Translations under genes and position numbers: made by a program | Notes under the pieces: generated by a model | What the model saw: only the letters and a program-made list of their open reading frames with translations | Told to the model about the DNA's origin: nothing | Database searches by the model: none | Origin: Flavobacterium panacagri | GTDB lineage: Bacteria > Bacteroidota > Bacteroidia > Flavobacteriales > Flavobacteriaceae | DNA length: 64,000 nucleotides | Direction: 5' to 3' | Assembly (NCBI RefSeq): GCF_030378165.1 | Contig: NZ_CP119766.1 | Location: 434,001-498,000, forward strand | Part shown: in pieces, positions 44,903-53,344 of the stretch | Layout of the letters: each line of letters begins with the position of its first letter | How positions within the stretch are numbered: the first letter of the stretch is position 1

Positions 44903-45114
44903 TCTTACTCATACAAATTTATCATTAATATTTAATTTGCAACTAAAATATAGTCACAAATTAAAAGCAAGATATAAAAACAGAAAAAATCATTTAATTT
45001 AATTAATATTTTTAATAATGTAATTAGAGACAAATAAAAAAGACCAGCAAGAATTCATGCCAATCTTTAAAAAAAATCTTTACTCTTTGTTCTATTCTCT
45101 TTGTTCTATTCTCT

Positions 45115-46377
45115 TTACTCTTTCTCCAAAACTCTGTTAGCCAATTTTCCAACCGTTAATCCTTGAACCACAATAGAAAATAAAACTACAATGTAAGTTA
45201 CCTCCAATAGCAGGTTTTTGTATTCGCTTTCTGGCATAGAAAGTACTAATGCAATAGAAACTCCACCACGAATTCCGCCCCAAACCAAGACCATTAATGA
45301 ACCTTTGTTATAAGCCGATCTAATTCCGAAAAACTTAAATATGTCGAAGAATTTCCATGGTAAAACTATTGATGTCAGTCTTGAAAAAAGGACGATAAAA
45401 ATCGCTACAAAACCTGTCAGCAATTGTTTGTTCAAATCTGGAAGTAATAACAATTCGAAACCAATAAACAAGAATAAAACAGCATTTAAGATCTCATCGA
45501 TAAGTTCCCAGAATTTACCTAAATAATCTTTGGTCACTTCACTCATGGCCACTTTTTTACCATAATTTCCAATAATCAATCCCGCAACAACCATCGCAAG
45601 CGGACTAGAAACATGCAACGCCTGAGCCACTAAAAATCCTCCTGTTACGATAGAAAGCGTGATTAAAACCGAAACCTTATAGTCATCAATCTTCTTCATC
45701 ACTTTTGAAGCCGTAAATCCGAAAACCGCCCCTAATAAAAGTCCGCCAATTCCTTCTTCTATAAACAGCAAAGAGATTGAGCTAAAAGTCGCATCAAATG
45801 TTGGATCGGTTGCCATTTTTAGAACAACGGCAAACATTACTACTGCTACTCCATCATTAAAAAGTGACTCACCAACAATTTTGGTTTCAATTCTTTTTGG
45901 AACTTTCGCTTCTTTTAAAACTCCCAAAACAACGATTGGATCAGTTGGAGAAATTAGAGTTCCAAAAACTAAACAAAATATATAAGGTATTTTTATTCCT
46001 AAAAGTGGTGCGATATAAAAAAGAAGCATCGAGATTATCAAGGCTGATAAAACAACACTTACCGTCGAATAAATCATAATAGGCACTTTTTGTTCTTTCA
46101 GATCAGCCATATTTACGTGCAAAGCTCCAGCAAATAAAAGGAAATTCAACATTGCTCCCATTAGGATTTCGTTGAAATCAAATTGTTTGATTAAATCAAA
46201 AAAATGCTTGGTTGTTGCAGGAAAATAAGAATCTCCTAAAAGACGAATTCCAACTGAAACCAGCATGGCAATAATCATAATTCCGATCGTTCCCGGAAGT
46301 TTTAAAAATCTTAAATTTAAATAGGCGAAGAAAGAAGCCAATACGATAAGTATTGAAAAGGTGTAGTATAATTCCAT
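45115..46377 (-). CDS. CPA1-type sodium/proton antiporter
   Basis: 420 residues with about 12 membrane helices. NhaP-like proteins exchange Na+ or K+ for protons at the inner membrane. Signature segments are FGTLISPTDPIVVLGVLKEA, VGESLFNDGVAVVMFAVV (the ND pair of electroneutral CPA1 exchangers) and WGGIRGGVSIALVLSMPES. No cytoplasmic regulatory tail is present. A -7 box TATTTTTG (minus strand, 46393-46400) is 15 bp upstream of the ATG. It stands alone; the 212-bp gap downstream holds a CTTTGTTCTATTCT direct repeat. Confidence 0.93.
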   Translation of the reverse strand: MELYYTFSILIVLASFFAYLNLRFLKLPGTIGIMIIAMLVSVGIRLLGDSYFPATTKHFFDLIKQFDFNEILMGAMLNFLLFAGALHVNMADLKEQKVPIMIYSTVSVVLSALIISMLLFYIAPLLGIKIPYIFCLVFGTLISPTDPIVVLGVLKEAKVPKRIETKIVGESLFNDGVAVVMFAVVLKMATDPTFDATFSSISLLFIEEGIGGLLLGAVFGFTASKVMKKIDDYKVSVLITLSIVTGGFLVAQALHVSSPLAMVVAGLIIGNYGKKVAMSEVTKDYLGKFWELIDEILNAVLFLFIGFELLLLPDLNKQLLTGFVAIFIVLFSRLTSIVLPWKFFDIFKFFGIRSAYNKGSLMVLVWGGIRGGVSIALVLSMPESEYKNLLLEVTYIVVLFSIVVQGLTVGKLANRVLEKE

Positions 46378-46484
46378 AAAATGTGATTTTTACAAAAATA
46401 GCTGTATCATTATTTAATCGAAAATTTAAAGGTTTGAATTAACATAACTTTATAATTTGTTAAATAACCATTGAACTAATTGAA

Positions 46485-46513
46485 AAAGCCGAAGTAAATA
46501 ACTCCGGCTTTTT
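46485..46513. terminator. Terminator of the CxxCH-protein gene
   Basis: The stem AAAAGCCGGAGT/ACTTCGGCTTTT (read on the minus strand) carries a T-run. It ends the minus-strand gene that stops at 46556. Confidence 0.82.
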
Positions 46514-46555
46514 ACTTTAAAACATTATAATACGCCTTTAATACTCAAAATGTAA

Positions 46556-48031
46556 TTATTTATTATCACGAACAAATTCATCAAACTGTTTCAGTTTAAG
46601 TACTTCCGTTTCTTCGATCAGTTTTGTTTTAAGATTTTCATTATTTACGTTTTTACCTGTTAGAACTTTAGGTTTTGTAGTATATAAATAAGACTCAAAT
46701 ATATGACTTAGATACAAAGGAGATTTCCCAATACCTCGTGACTTATCAAAGTTTTGAGATTGATGACACGTAAAACAGTTTACCAGATTACCTGCATTAA
46801 TTTTATGAATACTATCTTTAAAAGTCTGCGTGTAGGTTTCCATTGTAATGTTAGCTAAATTCGAAGAACCTCTTGCCAATGAATCCGGAAGTACACTTGA
46901 AATCTGCTTTTTTACAATTATTTTAGCCTGATCTTCAGGAGACAACCCATCAGTGTCTAACCAAACTGACCCATTATAAAAATAATTTTTGAAAACATCC
47001 TTTAATTTTGAAGCTACACATTTATTTATAAAATCAATATTATTAAAATTGATAGGCTCTGATTGACTTGTTGCCATGTATGCATTTGTACCTAAAACTT
47101 TTGGCACTCCATATTCATAAAGAACAAAGGCCTTATTAGGTGTAAGTGGCCTTTTATTGGTTCTGTCCCAAGTAATACCAGATAAACCAGATGTTTTTCC
47201 GCTTTCATAAAACAGCTTTTCTTCTTTTGCTGTTACTGAGTTATTTTTCCAATCGTAAACTGGTGCCATATCTTTATGCTCAAAAGTTGCCCAGATAAAT
47301 TCAGGATGATTCTTTACAACTCCAACAACATGCATACCCAGCAATGCTACAGACTTTTCTACATATTGTCCACTTTTATTTTGGACTGCTGCTTTAGTAA
47401 TAAAATAATCTCCTTGTTTTTCTTTTGGAATTGCAGCTGTGCTAATCCAGGATACTTTTAGTTCAAGCGAACCAACCGGAAATGTTTCTAAATTAGAATA
47501 TGGTATTTTTCCACTGTTAATTTCAGATGCTGCGATAAGCGCTTTATCCATCAATATTTTATTTACGTGAATAGAATAAAATACTGTATCACCTGCCGTT
47601 TTTCCAAGAACTACTTTTGGATTAGAAACCAAAACCCCTGCTGGCCCAGCCTGATTAATTGAACTTAAAACTAATTTCAGCCCTAATTGCGGACTAACAT
47701 GTTCCATTTCAGGGGTAACAACATCTAACGAATCTAAAAACAACGGATTTCCGTTTGCTAATGGTTTTGTCAGCCATAAAAATTTCTGCCATGACCATTG
47801 ATGAAAAATACAATTCGTTGTACTTTTAGTGTCAAAAGGACTCCCATCACCTTCTTCGGGAGCCGGGGTCTGTTCGTGTGGGAACCATTTTGCTTCACAC
47901 TCACAAACCGTGGCTGCATTATCAGCATAAGAGCCTTCTTTTCCCAATATCTTTTCTTTATTTAGAAAAAATAGAGAACCGGCCGCTGCAGCAAGAACAA
48001 CAGCTGTAGTTATAATCGTTTTTCTTTTCAT
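46556..48031 (-). CDS. Exported protein with a c-type heme motif (CxxCH), 491 aa
   Basis: The start is chosen at MKRKTIITTAVVLAAAAGS, a good signal or anchor; an ATG 12 codons upstream is possible. Near the C-terminus LVNCFTCHQSQNF contains CxxCH (residues 419-423), the covalent attachment site of a c-type heme. Other cysteines near the N-terminus (VCECEAKWFPHEQ; TNCIFHQWSWQKF) may form a disulfide or bind metal. I do not recognise a named family. It is likely a periplasmic or surface electron-transfer protein or a heme-containing oxidase. A DUF1842-like gene precedes it, separated by a terminator hairpin that may allow partial read-through. Confidence 0.75.
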   Translation of the reverse strand: MKRKTIITTAVVLAAAAGSLFFLNKEKILGKEGSYADNAATVCECEAKWFPHEQTPAPEEGDGSPFDTKSTTNCIFHQWSWQKFLWLTKPLANGNPLFLDSLDVVTPEMEHVSPQLGLKLVLSSINQAGPAGVLVSNPKVVLGKTAGDTVFYSIHVNKILMDKALIAASEINSGKIPYSNLETFPVGSLELKVSWISTAAIPKEKQGDYFITKAAVQNKSGQYVEKSVALLGMHVVGVVKNHPEFIWATFEHKDMAPVYDWKNNSVTAKEEKLFYESGKTSGLSGITWDRTNKRPLTPNKAFVLYEYGVPKVLGTNAYMATSQSEPINFNNIDFINKCVASKLKDVFKNYFYNGSVWLDTDGLSPEDQAKIIVKKQISSVLPDSLARGSSNLANITMETYTQTFKDSIHKINAGNLVNCFTCHQSQNFDKSRGIGKSPLYLSHIFESYLYTTKPKVLTGKNVNNENLKTKLIEETEVLKLKQFDEFVRDNK

Positions 48032-48065
48032 TTTCTTGTGATTTATTTTTTTGGTAAAGGGTAAC

Positions 48066-48093
48066 AAAAAAAGGCCGTCTAAACCAGACGACC
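48066..48093 (-). terminator. Terminator between the DUF1842-like gene and the CxxCH-protein gene
   Basis: On the minus strand the stem GGTCGTCT/AGACGGCC with a 5-nt loop is followed by seven T. Since no -7 box was found before the CxxCH gene, this may act as an attenuator inside one unit. Confidence 0.75.
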
Positions 48094-48180
48094 CTTTAAT
48101 CCAAAACTGTGATTAAATTAGGAATATATTTAATCCTAATCTTTCATTCTTTTGAGTTGTTTAAACTTTGGGGTCTTTAT

Positions 48181-48594
48181 TTATACCAACTCTGTTTGTA
48201 AATTCTTTGCAGCCTTAACAGGTACATTTTCGATATTATGTTGGTAATATGAAAAACCACCCGTCCCGTTCCATGCATTATCAATAGCTAAATTGGCATC
48301 GAAATCTGCTAAAAAAGAACCAATTCCAGGAGGAGGAACAGAATGAACATATTGCCCCTTTAAGCTTACTACCTGTGTGTAGTTTCCTAATCCTGTAGAG
48401 TATATTTTTCCTGTTACAGGTATAACAATATGACTATCTGGCCCTTGTATTGCCTGAGTAATCACTACTGTACCAGAAACGGAATGTTGTGATGGTACAA
48501 CTACTAAACTAAATGTTGCAAGTGGAGCTCCTGGTGTTCCAACATTTCCAATTGTGCCTTTTGCTAAATAAGCACCCGCTAATAAATCTGACAT
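48181..48594 (-). CDS. DUF1842-like small beta protein, 137 aa
   Basis: No signal peptide (MSDLLAGAYLAKGTIGNVGT). The sequence is rich in glycine, valine and threonine with alternating strands (ATFSLVVVPSQHSVSGTVVI, TQAIQGPDSHIVIPVTGKIY) and no catalytic motif. The pattern G-x-IGNVGTPGAP followed by VSG...ITQA fits what I remember of DUF1842, a family of unknown function, but this needs a profile search. It is expressed behind a structured leader and is followed by the CxxCH-protein gene. Confidence 0.65.
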   Translation of the reverse strand: MSDLLAGAYLAKGTIGNVGTPGAPLATFSLVVVPSQHSVSGTVVITQAIQGPDSHIVIPVTGKIYSTGLGNYTQVVSLKGQYVHSVPPPGIGSFLADFDANLAIDNAWNGTGGFSYYQHNIENVPVKAAKNLQTELV

Positions 48595-48604
48595 AATTTT
48601 TTCG

Positions 48605-48680
48605 ATTTAGGTTTTCCTACTCGTAAGGCTTTTCGGTACCGCCTCGTTTTTTCTAGTGGGATCTGCTCCACCTTTTTTTG
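48605..48680 (-). promoter_or_regulatory. Structured 5' leader of the DUF1842-like gene
   Basis: On the minus strand two hairpins stand just before the gene: GTGGAGCAGATCCCAC, and AGGCGGTACCGAAAAGCCT. A GC-containing patch this structured is unusual among the AT-rich leaders here. Read on the plus strand, the first hairpin plus seven T would be a terminator, but no plus-strand gene precedes it. The remaining gap up to 48880 shows no gene or other clear signal. Confidence 0.45.
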
Positions 48681-48880
48681 TCAATTAAAAACACCTCAGC
48701 AATCATTCATAAATAATAGCTTTTGGCTCCTATTCTAAGTCAAAAAATATATTCTATAAGTAGGCGTAAAATAAAATGAAATGAGATGTTCTTTTTTTGA
48801 CTTGAACAAAGTAAAGAAGTCTGTAAGAAAAACAAACGAGTATAAATACCTGATTTTAAGAAAATTCCATCATTAAAAAT

Positions 48881-48904
48881 AACTTTCAATTATTTTTGAA
48901 AGTT
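48881..48904. promoter_or_regulatory. Putative GbsR operator 1 (AACTTTCA-n8-TGAAAGTT)
   Basis: A perfect inverted repeat with 8-bp arms and an 8-bp spacer. Its right half overlaps the TTTG (48895-48898) that fits as the -33 box of gbsR, so bound protein would block the promoter. An identical arm and spacer arrangement lies before the next gene (49462-49485). Confidence 0.75.
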
Positions 48905-48918
48905 TAAAAACTTTTACT

Positions 48919-48926
48919 TACATTTG
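48919..48926 (+). promoter_or_regulatory. -7 box TACATTTG of gbsR, 4 nt before the ATG
   Basis: Exact TAnnTTTG, 20 bp downstream of a TTTG at 48895-48898 and four bases (ACTC) before the start codon. This predicts a leaderless or near-leaderless transcript. Confidence 0.7.
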
Positions 48927-48930
48927 ACTC

Positions 48931-49434
48931 ATGGAATTCAAAGAAGCAAAAAATAAGTTTGTACAGACTTGGGGAGCATTAGGTTCTCAATGGGGAATTA
49001 ATAAAACGATGGCACAGATTCACGCTTTATTAATGGTCTCGAACGAACCTGTTTCTATGGAAGACATTATGGAAGAATTGCAGATTTCCCGCGGAAATGC
49101 GAGCATGAACTTAAGAGGTTTAATGGACTGGGGAATTGTTTACAAAGAATTTAAAGCTGGAGAAAGAAAAGAATTTTTCACGGCTGAAAAAGATTTGGAT
49201 GAACTAGCAGTTAAAATTTCCAGAGAGAGAAGCAAAAGAGAAATCAAACCAACGCTGAAAATCTTAAAAGAAGTTTCGACTATTGAAGCTAAAGATTCAG
49301 CAGAAGAAAAACACTTTGTAGACCAAACTTCCAAATTGTATGATTTCGTTTTGAAAGCAGATAATATGCTGGACAAAATGACTGAATTTAATGATAACTG
49401 GCTTGGAAAACTGTTCATGAAAATGATGAAGTAA
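48931..49434 (+). CDS. GbsR/MarR-family transcriptional regulator
   Basis: 167 residues. The winged helix reads KTMAQIHALLMVSNEPVSME, then DIMEELQISRGNASMNLRGL (recognition helix) and GIVYKEFKAGERKEFFTAEK (wing), followed by a C-terminal dimerisation helix. The GbsR branch acts as a repressor of downstream genes, often with ligand or envelope-stress control. Perfect palindromes lie at its own promoter and before the next gene, so autoregulation plus control of the 49.5 kb module is the simplest reading. Confidence 0.9.
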   Translation: MEFKEAKNKFVQTWGALGSQWGINKTMAQIHALLMVSNEPVSMEDIMEELQISRGNASMNLRGLMDWGIVYKEFKAGERKEFFTAEKDLDELAVKISRERSKREIKPTLKILKEVSTIEAKDSAEEKHFVDQTSKLYDFVLKADNMLDKMTEFNDNWLGKLFMKMMK

Positions 49435-49461
49435 ATCTTCAAATCAAAAAAATTTAAATCA

Positions 49462-49485
49462 AACTTTCATTTTTTTCTGAAAGTT
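49462..49485. promoter_or_regulatory. Putative GbsR operator 2 (AACTTTCA-n8-TGAAAGTT)
   Basis: Same 8-bp arms and same 8-bp spacer as operator 1, and the following bases (TTAAAA) also match. It lies 17 bp before the start codon of the first module gene. Confidence 0.75.
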
Positions 49486-49502
49486 TAAAACAATCAGTAA
49501 CT

Positions 49503-49856
49503 ATGAAAGCAATAAATTATCTCAATTATTTTTTTGTTGGAATACCAGCTTGGTTATTCTTCATTGGATTCTTAGATACTAATACTGCATTTTCTGGCTA
49601 CACAGCATCTGGGATGCTTTTCAGTATTTTGACAGGAGTATTTCAAATGACAATTGGAGGAAATATGCTAAAGGATGAACCAAATGATAAAAATCTACAA
49701 ATGTACACTTACGGAGTAGTGTTTTATATTCTAATCCTCCTTTTCATTAATCCATTTTTACCAGATTATTTCTTCAAAAAATACTTCATATTCGGAATGC
49801 CAACTTTTCTCGCACTATATCTTTCAGTAATAATCTATAAAAAAGCACACCAATGA
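49503..49856 (+). CDS. Four-span membrane protein, 117 aa
   Basis: Hydrophobic segments at about 8-25, 36-53, 70-86 and 95-112 make a compact integral membrane protein. No family recognised. It is the first gene behind GbsR operator 2, and its last codons overlap the next gene by 4 bp (ATGA), so translation is coupled. Confidence 0.75.
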   Translation: MKAINYLNYFFVGIPAWLFFIGFLDTNTAFSGYTASGMLFSILTGVFQMTIGGNMLKDEPNDKNLQMYTYGVVFYILILLFINPFLPDYFFKKYFIFGMPTFLALYLSVIIYKKAHQ

Positions 49857-50590
49857 ACTTCTTAAAAGCAGAATGGAAAAACTTAGCCCTTTTCAATTAT
49901 GAAGTTGAGGCTAAACTATTAGAAAAATATCTTCCTGTTGGAACTGAGATTGATATCTGGAACAACAAATGTTATGTCAGTCTGGTTGGTTTTATGTTTA
50001 AAAACACCAAAGTTTTGGGATTGAAAGTTCCGTTTCATGTTGATTTTGAAGAAGTGAATCTGCGATTTTATGTAAAACGTTTTGAAAACGGAGAATGGAA
50101 ACGCGGAGTGGTTTTCGTTAAAGAAATTGTTCCCAAAAAAGCCATCACTTTTATTGCGAATACTTTGTATCAGGAACATTATGAAACTCAGAAAATGAGA
50201 CATAAAATTCATGAAAATGAAGAGACCAACACTTTCATTTATCAATGGAAAGATGATAAAGAGTGGAATACCATCGAACTAGAAACTAAAAAAATTCCAA
50301 CAGAAATTGAAATTGATTCTGAAGCTGAGTTTATTACAGAACATTATTTCGGATATACCAAAATTGATGAAGAAACCTCTTTTGAATATGAAGTGACACA
50401 TCCAAGATGGGAACAATTGGAAGTTTTAAATCATCGAATTGATATTGATTTCGAAAAAAATTATGGAAGCGATTTTGGATTTCTTCAAAACCAAAAACCA
50501 ACTTCTGTTTTTCTGGCTAAAGGATCAAAAATTACAGTGAAGAATAAAAGAAAACTTCAATTGAAAACAGTTTTGGAAGAAATGTATTAG
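49853..50590 (+). CDS. DUF2071 (YqjF-like) protein
   Basis: 245 residues, cytoplasmic. The family N-terminus LKAEWKNLALFNYEVEAKLL and then LPVGTEIDIWNNKCYVSLVG and NLRFYVKRFENGEWKRGVVF are typical of DUF2071/YqjF, a family of unknown biochemical role with an acetoacetate-decarboxylase-like fold. It is tightly packed in the GbsR module: it overlaps the gene before and lies 20 bp before the next. Confidence 0.85.
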   Translation: MNFLKAEWKNLALFNYEVEAKLLEKYLPVGTEIDIWNNKCYVSLVGFMFKNTKVLGLKVPFHVDFEEVNLRFYVKRFENGEWKRGVVFVKEIVPKKAITFIANTLYQEHYETQKMRHKIHENEETNTFIYQWKDDKEWNTIELETKKIPTEIEIDSEAEFITEHYFGYTKIDEETSFEYEVTHPRWEQLEVLNHRIDIDFEKNYGSDFGFLQNQKPTSVFLAKGSKITVKNKRKLQLKTVLEEMY

Positions 50591-50610
50591 AACTTATAAA
50601 CTGGAAAATT

Positions 50611-50958
50611 ATGAATCTTAATATCATTGGGTATTTTATTTACCTCAGCATAACAATTTTCATTATTCTAAAAGTTGGAAAAATCTGCTATAAGAACGGA
50701 AATATTTACGTTGCAGAATTGATCCCGAACCATGCAGACATCTGTCAAAAAATCAATCAGATTTTGCTTTTGGCATATTATCTCTTAAATATTGGTTATT
50801 GTGCTATGACATTGATCTCCTGGCAAAAAATCCTTTCCTCATCGCAACTAATTGAAATAATCTGCATAAAAACAGCTGTCATCATTTTTATTATTTCAAT
50901 TCTGCATTATCTCAACATTTTAATTATAACTAAATACATTCAAAAATTAATCAAATAA
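50611..50958 (+). CDS. Three-span membrane protein, 115 aa (paralogue a)
   Basis: Three helices (about 5-22, 49-70 and 84-108). It resembles the next gene in length, topology and short motifs (CYKNGNIYVAEL versus LFKNGKIFMLDI; YYLLNIGYCAMTL versus FYLLNVGFALMIL), so the two arose by tandem duplication. Function unknown. Confidence 0.75.
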   Translation: MNLNIIGYFIYLSITIFIILKVGKICYKNGNIYVAELIPNHADICQKINQILLLAYYLLNIGYCAMTLISWQKILSSSQLIEIICIKTAVIIFIISILHYLNILIITKYIQKLIK

Positions 50959-50976
50959 CAACTAAATTTAAATATC

Positions 50977-51363
50977 ATGGAAACTACAAAAATCTTAATC
51001 GGTTACGGAATCTATTTACCAGTTGCTTTATTTCTAACCTATTACGTTTCTAAAACACTCTTTAAAAATGGAAAAATCTTTATGCTTGATATTTTCAAAG
51101 GTCGAGAAGAAATCGCCGAAGCAACCAACAAACTTTTTGAAACTGGATTTTATCTCTTGAATGTTGGTTTTGCCCTAATGATTTTACAACTTAATTTATA
51201 CGAGAACAGTTATCAGGAATTAATTGAAAAATTGAGTTATAAAATTGGTGGATTTTCTATTTATCTGGGCATCATGCTGTTCTTTAATTTATATTTCTTT
51301 TTTAGAGGAAAAAGAAAAGCCAAAGAAGCTCAAATAGAAGAACGTATTGTTTTTAAAGCTTAA
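50977..51363 (+). CDS. Three-span membrane protein, 128 aa (paralogue b)
   Basis: Three helices (about 7-25, 54-72 and 88-108) and a basic/acidic C-terminal tail (RGKRKAKEAQIEERIV). Paralogue of the preceding gene, 18 bp downstream of it. The two products may pair in the membrane. Function unknown. Confidence 0.75.
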   Translation: METTKILIGYGIYLPVALFLTYYVSKTLFKNGKIFMLDIFKGREEIAEATNKLFETGFYLLNVGFALMILQLNLYENSYQELIEKLSYKIGGFSIYLGIMLFFNLYFFFRGKRKAKEAQIEERIVFKA

Positions 51364-51374
51364 ACTAAAAAATC

Positions 51375-52193
51375 ATGAAAACTTTAGAAAACCAAACCTT
51401 ACTTTATGATGAAGATTGTCCGCTTTGCAGTTTGTACACGACTGGATTTGTAAAAAGCGGTATGCTGGATGAAAACGGAAGAAAATCGTATTGCCAATTA
51501 TCTGCAGAAGAACAAAATTTTGTGGATTTGAAACGTGCTCCAAACGAAATTGCATTGGTCGATAATAAAACCAAAACCGTTATTTACGGAATTGACAGTT
51601 TGATAAAAGTTATTGGATTTTCTTTTCCTTTGATTGAAAAAATTGCAACGCTAAAACCCATTTATTTTATCCTGAAAAAAATGTACTCTTTTGTTTCTTA
51701 TAACCGAAAAGTAATTATTCCAGGAAATGTGAAAGAGGAAAATAAATTACAATGTATTCCAGATTTCAATTACAAATACCGATTTCTGTTTATCGGATTT
51801 GCATTAACCATAACTACTTTTATTCTTTTTGGATATTCTAATTTAATTCCGAATTTGCCGAAAAGTAGTATTACAAGAGAAATCATTTTAGCTATTGGGC
51901 AAATTGTTTTTCAAAGTTTATTTCTTTTAAAACTGGACAAACAAACGATTCTGAATTACGCAGGAAATTTAATGACCGTTTCTTTGATGGGGAGTTTAAT
52001 TTTAAGTCCGATTTTGATTTTAAACAGATTTGTTCCGCTTCCAAATATGATTGTTTTAGGTTGGTTTGGAGTAACAGTTTTTATTATGTTTCTGGAACAT
52101 TTTAGAAGAGTAAAAATTTTGAAACTTCCTTTTTACTTATCTTTCACTTGGATTCTTTATCGAATTCTTGCTTTGATTTTAATTTTAAATTAA
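51375..52193 (+). CDS. DCC-family thiol-disulfide oxidoreductase with membrane tail
   Basis: 272 residues. The N-terminal DCC domain has LLYDEDCPLCSLYTTGFV, with the CxxC pair at about 17-20, and continues through NEIALVDNKTKTVIYGIDSL, then KVIG. DCC proteins are thioredoxin-like with unknown substrates. About four membrane helices occupy residues 135-270. It starts 12 bp after the paralogous membrane genes and is followed by a palindrome at 52199. Confidence 0.85.
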   Translation: MKTLENQTLLYDEDCPLCSLYTTGFVKSGMLDENGRKSYCQLSAEEQNFVDLKRAPNEIALVDNKTKTVIYGIDSLIKVIGFSFPLIEKIATLKPIYFILKKMYSFVSYNRKVIIPGNVKEENKLQCIPDFNYKYRFLFIGFALTITTFILFGYSNLIPNLPKSSITREIILAIGQIVFQSLFLLKLDKQTILNYAGNLMTVSLMGSLILSPILILNRFVPLPNMIVLGWFGVTVFIMFLEHFRRVKILKLPFYLSFTWILYRILALILILN

Positions 52194-52198
52194 AGTTG

Positions 52199-52277
52199 CC
52201 ACGAATTGCACTAATTCCCACTAATTTTTCTAGTGTTTTGCTAAATATTAATTCGTGAAAATTTGTGCAATTCGTGG
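52199..52277. repeat. Palindrome (GCCACGAATTGCACTAATT / AATTTGTGCAATTCGTGGC)
   Basis: An imperfect, interrupted hairpin related in its outer words to the GCCACGAATT family at 21284, 27888 and 38590. It separates the DCC gene from the TIGR01777 gene and could reduce read-through inside the module. Confidence 0.75.
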
Positions 52278-52295
52278 CTATAAACACACACACCA

Positions 52296-53204
52296 ATGAG
52301 CAAACTTATAATAGCATCTGGAACTGGATTTTTAGGACAAGTTTTAGTTAATCATTTCAAAAATAAATTTGAAGAGATTGTAATTCTGACCCGTGGGAAA
52401 TCTCAAATAATTGACGGAATAAAATATGTAAACTGGAATGCCAGAACTTTTACTGGTTGGGAAAAGGAATTAGAAAACGCAACAGTTTTAATTAATCTCG
52501 CAGGAAAATCTGTGGATTGTCGTTATACGAAAGAAAATAAAAAAGAAATTCTTTGGTCTAGAATTGACAGTACAAAAATACTGAACAAAGCGGTTTTGAA
52601 TTGCAAAAATCCGCCGAAACATTGGTTGAATTCTTCAACCGCAACAATCTATAGATTTTCTCTTGACAAACAAATGGATGAAGTTGATGGCGAAATCGGA
52701 AATGATTTTTCTATAAATGTGGCACTTTCTTGGGAAAAAGCATTCTTTAAAACCGAAACTTCAAAGACAATGAAAACGGCTTTACGGACTTCTATTGTTT
52801 TAGGAAAAAACGGAGGCGCTTTTATGCCGTTAAAGACTTTGGCTAAAATGGGTTTTGGAGGAAAACAAGGAAAAGGCAATCAGTTTGTGAGCTGGATTCA
52901 TGAAGAAGATTTTGCGAATGCAGTTGATTTTATTATTGAAAAAGAAATGACTGGTGTTATCAATATTGTTTCTCCTAATCCAATTCGAAATGCTGATTTT
53001 ATGGAAAAACTTCGAAAAGCTGTTAGTTTTCCTTTTGGAATTCCGTTGAGCAAATTCTTTCTTGAAATTGGTTCTTTTTTTATTCGAACAGAAACGGAAT
53101 TGGTTTTGAAAAGTCGAAACGTAGTTCCGAAACGACTTTTGGAAAATGGGTTTCGATTTAAATTTGGGAAAATTGATGAGGCTTTTAAAGATTTATTGCA
53201 CTGA
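52296..53204 (+). CDS. TIGR01777-family epimerase-like oxidoreductase (SDR)
   Basis: 302 residues. The Rossmann start KLIIASGTGFLGQVLVNHFK is followed by the DUF1731-type C-terminal end (GIPLSKFFLEIGSFFIRTET, then VVPKRLLENGFRFKFGKIDE). The reaction is not known. In other bacteria members are often next to, or fused with, SRPBCC proteins, as here, where an SRPBCC gene follows. Confidence 0.9.
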   Translation: MSKLIIASGTGFLGQVLVNHFKNKFEEIVILTRGKSQIIDGIKYVNWNARTFTGWEKELENATVLINLAGKSVDCRYTKENKKEILWSRIDSTKILNKAVLNCKNPPKHWLNSSTATIYRFSLDKQMDEVDGEIGNDFSINVALSWEKAFFKTETSKTMKTALRTSIVLGKNGGAFMPLKTLAKMGFGGKQGKGNQFVSWIHEEDFANAVDFIIEKEMTGVINIVSPNPIRNADFMEKLRKAVSFPFGIPLSKFFLEIGSFFIRTETELVLKSRNVVPKRLLENGFRFKFGKIDEAFKDLLH

Positions 53205-53220
53205 AACTGCACGCATTTTT

Positions 53221-53318
53221 GTCATCCCGAGGAACGAGGGATCACACTAGAGAATCGACAAAGATTGACGATTTTGATTGTGGAGTTTCTAGTGTGATTT
53301 CTCCTTCGTCGAACTGAC
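53221..53318. repeat. Palindrome (GTCATCCCGAGGAACGAGGG / CCTTCGTCGAACTGAC)
   Basis: Imperfect inverted arms with a perfect inner stem (CACACTAG/CTAGTGTG). I recall this GTCAT...ATCACACTAG type as a widespread intergenic palindrome in Flavobacterium-like genomes; this is from memory. It separates the TIGR01777 gene from the SRPBCC gene. Confidence 0.75.
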
Positions 53319-53344
53319 AAAACAACGCACAAAACAAGAAAATC

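Noticed and set aside
52898..53212. 104-codon antisense frame in the TIGR01777 gene
   Set aside because: Shadow of a real gene; no independent protein features.
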